Shown here: positions 60,158 to 64,000 of the stretch, piece after piece
Layout of the letters: every line of letters begins with the position of its first letter
Position numbering within the stretch: the stretch's first letter is position 1
DNA from: Anaerocolumna chitinilytica
Lineage (GTDB): Bacteria > Bacillota > Clostridia > Lachnospirales > Lachnospiraceae
NCBI RefSeq assembly: GCF_014218355.1
Contig: NZ_AP023368.1
Span: 1,864,001-1,928,000 of the forward strand
Length of the DNA: 64,000 nucleotides
Direction: 5' to 3'
Translations under genes and position numbers: made by a program
The notes under the pieces: model-generated
The model's input: only the letters and a program-made list of their open reading frames with translations
Databases searched by the model: none
Told to the model about the DNA's origin: nothing

Positions 60158-61573
60158 TCATGGGATAATTTCGTAAATGGTACCTTTATTATAATCGGAT
60201 ACTTTCATGGAGCCATAAACTCCTAAATATAATTTGGTTTGATCCAGATTCGTTCCCAAGCTGACATAATAGGATGATTCAGATCCAAAATCATAGTCTG
60301 TTTCAATAACACTATAATCCCCCAGTTTACAATCTGTGCTTACTCTGGTATAAGCTAAAGCACCTCTAACAGGCGGAGGAGAGTCTTCATCCTGAGCCAG
60401 GTCGGTAAATACAATGCTTCCCGATAAATCTGAGATTTCACTTCCCTCATAGGGCTGGACTCCTGTAAGTGCGGTTGCTCCGAATTTACCTGGCCGGGAA
60501 TCTTGATGAAAATAGCTGATCAGCGGAGGAAGGCGCCGTACGGAAGTCTCAACGGCTTCATCATAATAAGCAAATACTTTTTCACTCAAAGTTGGATCTG
60601 CAGAACAATCGCGTATTACCGAAGTAGGAAAAGCACCTTCCCACCCTCGCCAACCAAAATTAACAAATCCTTCTTGCTCAGACTCTGTTTCCCCAAAAGA
60701 AGATTGCACAAGCTCAGTAACTGGTATTGGTTTATAATCAACGAATGAAAAAATAGATTCTACCAGATCCTGCCCGACATTCCCTACGTATTTGATATAC
60801 CGATTGTAAAACCTTTGAAAAGAAATGCCCGGAATATTGCGGACTCCTTTTGCTATAACCGTAAGCGTCTCCTGAATAGGTAGGGGAAGTTCATCAAAAC
60901 GTGTAACCACAGGTGGATTATCATAAAATATATTTTTCGTTATATCAATTTCAATTATTTTACCGGCAATTTCCATAGCATTCTGGCTTAAATTGAATGG
61001 ATCATAGCCTAATCCCCCATCCCCTGTTGTTAATATAAGGTTACCTGTCTCAGGAGAGAAGTTTAAACTATTGACACCGTTGTGATTTAAAAAAGGTCTT
61101 CTTATGTTTAATAAAGTCCGTCGTTTTTGAGGTTGGGCATTTGATGGTAGAATCCATTCTTCAACAGTATCAATGTGATTATAGTTAACATCTCGATTTG
61201 TCCATTCCAGGTTTTGGGTGGCAGGGTCACATGGGTCGGGTTCAAAGGTTCCGGCAAGAGCACCCGGGCCTTGTGATCCGGCTGCCGAATAATGAAGATA
61301 GAACAGACCATTGTAGTAGAAGGCTGGATGAAACGCTAGTCCCAGTAAGCCCCGTTCATCATAGCCGCCGGAAGAAGCCCCTAATTCAAGGATGCGCGGG
61401 CGGATATCTAAGAATGTCTCTATCACTCCGTTTCCTATGTAAAAAATCTCCCCTACCTGGGTTGCGATAAATAATCTTTCTACTGTATCGCCCGGTAATA
61501 TAGCCGTCTTCAAAACGGTGGGCAAATTTATATTACTTACCAGGGGCAATAAATTAACTTTAACTTTTATCAA
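60158..61573 (-). CDS. Glucose/sorbosone dehydrogenase-like beta-propeller protein
   Basis: The 471-residue protein resembles PQQ-dependent sugar dehydrogenases and HHIP-like propellers: RLFIATQVGEIFYIGNG, DERGLLGLAFHPAF, NHNGVNSLNFSPETGNLILTTGDGGLG and GWRGWEGAFP are family landmarks, with NHNG and TGDGG lining the cofactor site. It has no signal peptide, while bacterial homologues are usually exported. The start is TTG 61573 after GAGGT. PQQ use by a fermentative clostridium is doubtful, so it may bind another ligand or be a surface or spore protein. It is monocistronic. Confidence 0.8.
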   Translation of the reverse strand: MIKVKVNLLPLVSNINLPTVLKTAILPGDTVERLFIATQVGEIFYIGNGVIETFLDIRPRILELGASSGGYDERGLLGLAFHPAFYYNGLFYLHYSAAGSQGPGALAGTFEPDPCDPATQNLEWTNRDVNYNHIDTVEEWILPSNAQPQKRRTLLNIRRPFLNHNGVNSLNFSPETGNLILTTGDGGLGYDPFNLSQNAMEIAGKIIEIDITKNIFYDNPPVVTRFDELPLPIQETLTVIAKGVRNIPGISFQRFYNRYIKYVGNVGQDLVESIFSFVDYKPIPVTELVQSSFGETESEQEGFVNFGWRGWEGAFPTSVIRDCSADPTLSEKVFAYYDEAVETSVRRLPPLISYFHQDSRPGKFGATALTGVQPYEGSEISDLSGSIVFTDLAQDEDSPPPVRGALAYTRVSTDCKLGDYSVIETDYDFGSESSYYVSLGTNLDQTKLYLGVYGSMKVSDYNKGTIYEIIP

Positions 61574-62007
61574 TGTCTTAACCTCATTCTATTGATTTCT
61601 TTAATAAAATATGATTAGAACGATTCTATTAGTACCATATAGGGATTACTATTATTTCTGCCGCTGTTATTTCAGATACTATCTCTTTTGCTACATCTGC
61701 ATACGTCCATGGCAACTTTTTAATACTCTTTTTGTTTCGATACCTTTAAGTTCTTTACAGACTATGGATTGTTTTTTCCTCGAAGGAATGTCCGGTATTA
61801 GCTATTTTCAAGGCAAGATTAGAGTTGAAATATTTCCCAATTTACCATACAATATATTTAAGTTTATTAGCTACTTACAGGTACTGGTGAGTATGAAAAA
61901 TCTACTTCTAAGTTTCTAGATTGGTCCATTTTATAAGAAAAAGAGCAGACACAGTCAAGCGCGTTTTTAAAATATATATTATCCTATCCATATAGGAGGT
62001 GCATAGG
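61574..62007. other. Intergenic region before the AraC-GyrI gene
   Basis: The 434 bases are AT-rich. A 102-codon frame at 61611-61919 has no ribosome site and a composition unlike the neighbours, so I do not call it. Promoters for the divergent propeller and regulator genes must be here but could not be placed firmly. No repeat or RNA structure stood out. Confidence 0.5.
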
Positions 62008-62916
62008 ATGCATGCATGGGAAGCAATCCAGAAAACACTGGATTATATTGAGGAACATATAACAGAAGAAATAGAAATTGAAGAATTGGCTGATACTGCT
62101 TCGTTGTCCTTGTTTTACTATCAGAGATTGTTTAGTCGTTTGGTAAAAAAACCGGTACGTGAATATATTAAAATGCGGCGGATGGCTATCGTACTGGAAG
62201 TTCTGCAAAACAAGAATAAACGTATTCTTGATATTGCTTTGGAATACGGTTTTGGCAGTCATGAAACCTTTACAAGAGGGTTCAAAGAGTTGTATGGAAT
62301 GACACCGGAGCAATATCGGGAAAAGCCGATTTCACTTAACCGGTTTGATAAACCTGATTTATTGCTTGGATATACACTAATTGATGAAGGTGTACCACTG
62401 ATTAGTGAGGGTCTTGTTTTAGAAATGAACCGCAGGTTATTAAAGGAACCAATTTATTTTGTGGGTTTTTTTGATTATGTTCCAAATGCCGGGCAGTTGC
62501 CAGTTGGGGAATCGACCGGTGTTGATGTACCCGGAGAAATATGGCGACGCTTCCACCAGGAAAAGGCTTTGATTGCCCGAAAGGCGAATGGCCGCGAAAT
62601 AGGGGTTGCATATTTGGGAGATGCTCCAACCGGATGTTTTACCTATTTCGCTGGAGCTGAAGTGGAAGAAGTGATTGAGGATGAGCATTTTCAGTCATGG
62701 CAGTTACCTGCCCGTGAATATATCGTTTGTGGCTTTGAAGCAAGTGATTTTCAAGAACTTGTTACGGTTGCCCTTAACAAGGCAATTAAGTATAGCGGGC
62801 TATGGCTTGAAAAGCATAACCTGACGATGGATGCCTTTTCACCTGAGATATATTACGGTAGCACACCGGAAGTCAGTTATATGGAATTGTATATACCTTT
62901 CATAAAAAAACAGTAA
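62008..62916 (+). CDS. AraC-family regulator with C-terminal GyrI-like effector domain
   Basis: ATG 62008 is spaced eight bases from TAGGAGG; a GTG at 61999 overlaps that site. The 302-residue protein has an N-terminal AraC helix-turn-helix pair (about 5-105; IEIEELADTASLSLFYYQRLF and ILDIALEYGFGSHETFTRGF, ending MTPEQYREK) and a C-terminal GyrI/Rob-like small-molecule-binding domain (about 130-300). This order, as in Rob-type regulators, points to a lipophilic drug or metabolite sensor. A free-standing GyrI-like protein follows 57 bases later. Confidence 0.9.
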   Translation: MHAWEAIQKTLDYIEEHITEEIEIEELADTASLSLFYYQRLFSRLVKKPVREYIKMRRMAIVLEVLQNKNKRILDIALEYGFGSHETFTRGFKELYGMTPEQYREKPISLNRFDKPDLLLGYTLIDEGVPLISEGLVLEMNRRLLKEPIYFVGFFDYVPNAGQLPVGESTGVDVPGEIWRRFHQEKALIARKANGREIGVAYLGDAPTGCFTYFAGAEVEEVIEDEHFQSWQLPAREYIVCGFEASDFQELVTVALNKAIKYSGLWLEKHNLTMDAFSPEIYYGSTPEVSYMELYIPFIKKQ

Positions 62917-62973
62917 TGAGAATAGCTCATATAGATTTAAAGGGACAGTTTCAGTATAATAGAGGGAGGTATA

Positions 62974-63495
62974 ATGGGAGTAAAAACATACTTTGAAGTA
63001 CAAAACTTTAAAGCAGTCAGATTCATAGGAAAAGAGGTTGTCGTTGGAAAGAAGAATCCTGTTCCGGAGTTATGGAATAATATTCTAAAGGATGGAACAA
63101 ACGATTTTCTGCAAAACTTGCCTGAACGCGTATCTCCCCTTGGAGATACCATTGGATGGATGGGGGAATATAATCCCCAGACAAAAGAGTTTGTATATAT
63201 TGCCGGAGTATTTGCCAAGCCGGATGCAATTGTACCTGATGGATTCTCTTACCGTGATATTCCTGACTGTCTCATGGGAATTGGTTGGATACAAGGAAAT
63301 ACCTCTCATCTGGAAAAAGGAGCTCATACTAAGACAGAGAAGGTAATGAGAGAAAATGGCTATGTACCGGATTATTCAGTTGTTGGAATATCCATGGAAT
63401 ACTACTCCTTTGAGAAGTATGCGAAAATAGTAGAGGACGGGAATAATCTCTTTACTTTTGGATATTATCTGCCGTGTAAAAAACTGGAATATTAG
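62974..63495 (+). CDS. Free-standing GyrI-like effector-binding protein
   Basis: The 173-residue protein is a single GyrI/AraC effector-binding domain: FEVQNFKAVRFIGKEV at the start, YVAGVF-like YIAGVFAKPD near 75, and IPDCLMGIGWIQG near 95, with MEYYSFEKYA near the end. It has no DNA-binding domain. Such proteins bind or hydrolyse planar or cyclic toxins in some cases. GAGGGAGG precedes ATG 62974. It is likely cotranscribed with the AraC-GyrI gene. Confidence 0.87.
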   Translation: MGVKTYFEVQNFKAVRFIGKEVVVGKKNPVPELWNNILKDGTNDFLQNLPERVSPLGDTIGWMGEYNPQTKEFVYIAGVFAKPDAIVPDGFSYRDIPDCLMGIGWIQGNTSHLEKGAHTKTEKVMRENGYVPDYSVVGISMEYYSFEKYAKIVEDGNNLFTFGYYLPCKKLEY

Positions 63496-63567
63496 TGGTA
63501 TTAAGATTAATGTACAAACTCCCAATGATGGATAGCTTTATCCTATAAGAAAGAAGGAAAATGTCAT

Positions 63568-64000
63568 ATGATAGAACTTACCTTTGGCGAAAGCCCTGCC
63601 GGTGCTCTTAAGCTTGCAAAATCAAGGAAGCAGGGAGAAAATGTAGGCGGTGCAGTCGCTGTGTTTGGAGGTACTGAAAATGAACAACGTGAAGCGATGA
63701 AACCTCATAGATGGTCTGGTATGACAATGGAAGGCAGTTCTAAGGATGTCATCGCATTAACATTGGAGTTGGACATCGGTGATATTTCGGAAGTGGATTC
63801 CGATATTAGTAAGCGTAGAAAGATGTTTGACAATCTTTTTACGGATTTTCCAGAGGAGCTTGAAAGAATAAAGAAGCAAAATCAGTATGCTATGCTCCGT
63901 CTTCAAGAAGCGAAAACCTCGCTGGAACCCATTCGAATGTGGATAAGTACCAGTGATCCCGCTGAAATGTGCGGTATGTATTTTATATGTCATCTGATGT
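63568..64000 (+). CDS. DUF1835-type protein, 3' truncated by window
   Basis: The frame opens at ATG 63568 and runs to the window end without a stop, giving 144 codons. The N-terminus MIELTFGESPAGALKLAK matches the DUF1835 start (HIVFGESAAGSLK-like), and CGMYFICHLM near the end fits the same domain. A second, DUF3658-like domain normally follows and lies outside the window. The role of this family is not known. AAGAAGGA is upstream. It is 72 bases after the GyrI-like gene. Confidence 0.72.
   Translation, partial: MIELTFGESPAGALKLAKSRKQGENVGGAVAVFGGTENEQREAMKPHRWSGMTMEGSSKDVIALTLELDIGDISEVDSDISKRRKMFDNLFTDFPEELERIKKQNQYAMLRLQEAKTSLEPIRMWISTSDPAEMCGMYFICHLM

Noticed and set aside
61611..61919. 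102-codon frame on the plus strand
   Set aside because: No ribosome site, very high Tyr/Phe/Cys content from AT-rich DNA, and no protein-like domain pattern.

Overview
The window looks like chromosomal DNA of a low-GC, Gram-positive, anaerobic and probably spore-forming member of the Clostridia, most likely a Lachnospiraceae-type plant- or gut-glycan degrader. The evidence is AT-rich intergenic DNA, strong AGGAGG-type ribosome sites, many AraC, YesM/YesN and LysR regulators, two Csp-like subtilases of the kind linked to clostridial spore germination, ATPase-less LplB/YtcP sugar importers, and ferredoxin-type oxidoreductases. Genus is inference. No rRNA, tRNA, CRISPR array, insertion sequence or complete mobile element was seen.

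Layout. 1-5.3 kb: the end of a BAAT/acyl-CoA thioesterase-type hydrolase, a LysR regulator, a gene-poor stretch with remnants, and a membrane-anchored amidohydrolase facing a TetR regulator and a dienelactone-hydrolase-like esterase. 5.4-8.9 kb: two tandem Csp-like S8 proteins; the upstream one keeps its catalytic triad and the downstream one has Gly in place of the catalytic Ser. 9.1-11.8 kb: ferredoxin-fused aldo/keto reductase, small membrane protein, uracil-DNA-glycosylase-like protein and cupin. 11.9-15.4 kb: ABC-2 exporter (minus strand) facing a two-component system. 15.5-17.0 kb: PNPOx-fold protein and DUF89 protein. 17.1-23.9 kb: a second two-component system facing a three-gene operon of a MacB/FtsX-type permease, its ATPase and a kinase-less membrane protein with about ten PASTA-like repeats.

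24-47.6 kb is a glycan-use island: an AraC protein with two DNA-binding domains, a chemoreceptor, a YesM/YesN sensor pair, two permeases and a solute-binding lipoprotein (no ATPase), GH36 alpha-galactosidase, a large GH2 glycosidase, an AraC regulator, a GH1 enzyme with a 6-phosphoglycoside motif followed by a ROK kinase, a diguanylate cyclase, and a GH29 fucosidase facing another AraC regulator. The likely flow is: sense by chemoreceptor and YesMN, import oligosaccharides by ABC transport, trim galactosyl and fucosyl ends inside the cell, phosphorylate a beta-disaccharide with the ROK kinase, and split it with GH1.

47.7-54 kb: Arg-rich small protein, LysR/SDR divergent pair, and an AraC-controlled operon of two TIM-barrel sugar isomerases around a Gfo/Idh/MocA dehydrogenase. 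54.2-57.2 kb: PadR, two DUF1048 proteins, a Cys-rich KTR protein and a DrrAB-like exporter. 57.3-64 kb: winged-helix/ferredoxin protein, HxlR facing a cupin and a VOC protein, a glucose/sorbosone-dehydrogenase-like propeller, an AraC-GyrI regulator with a free-standing GyrI-like protein, and a DUF1835-type protein cut by the window end.

No single region is a clearly new system. The strongest candidates are the protease/pseudoprotease pair, the PASTA-ABC-two-component locus and the PTS-free phospho-beta-glucoside module. Start codons were re-chosen where a ribosome site favoured an internal start.
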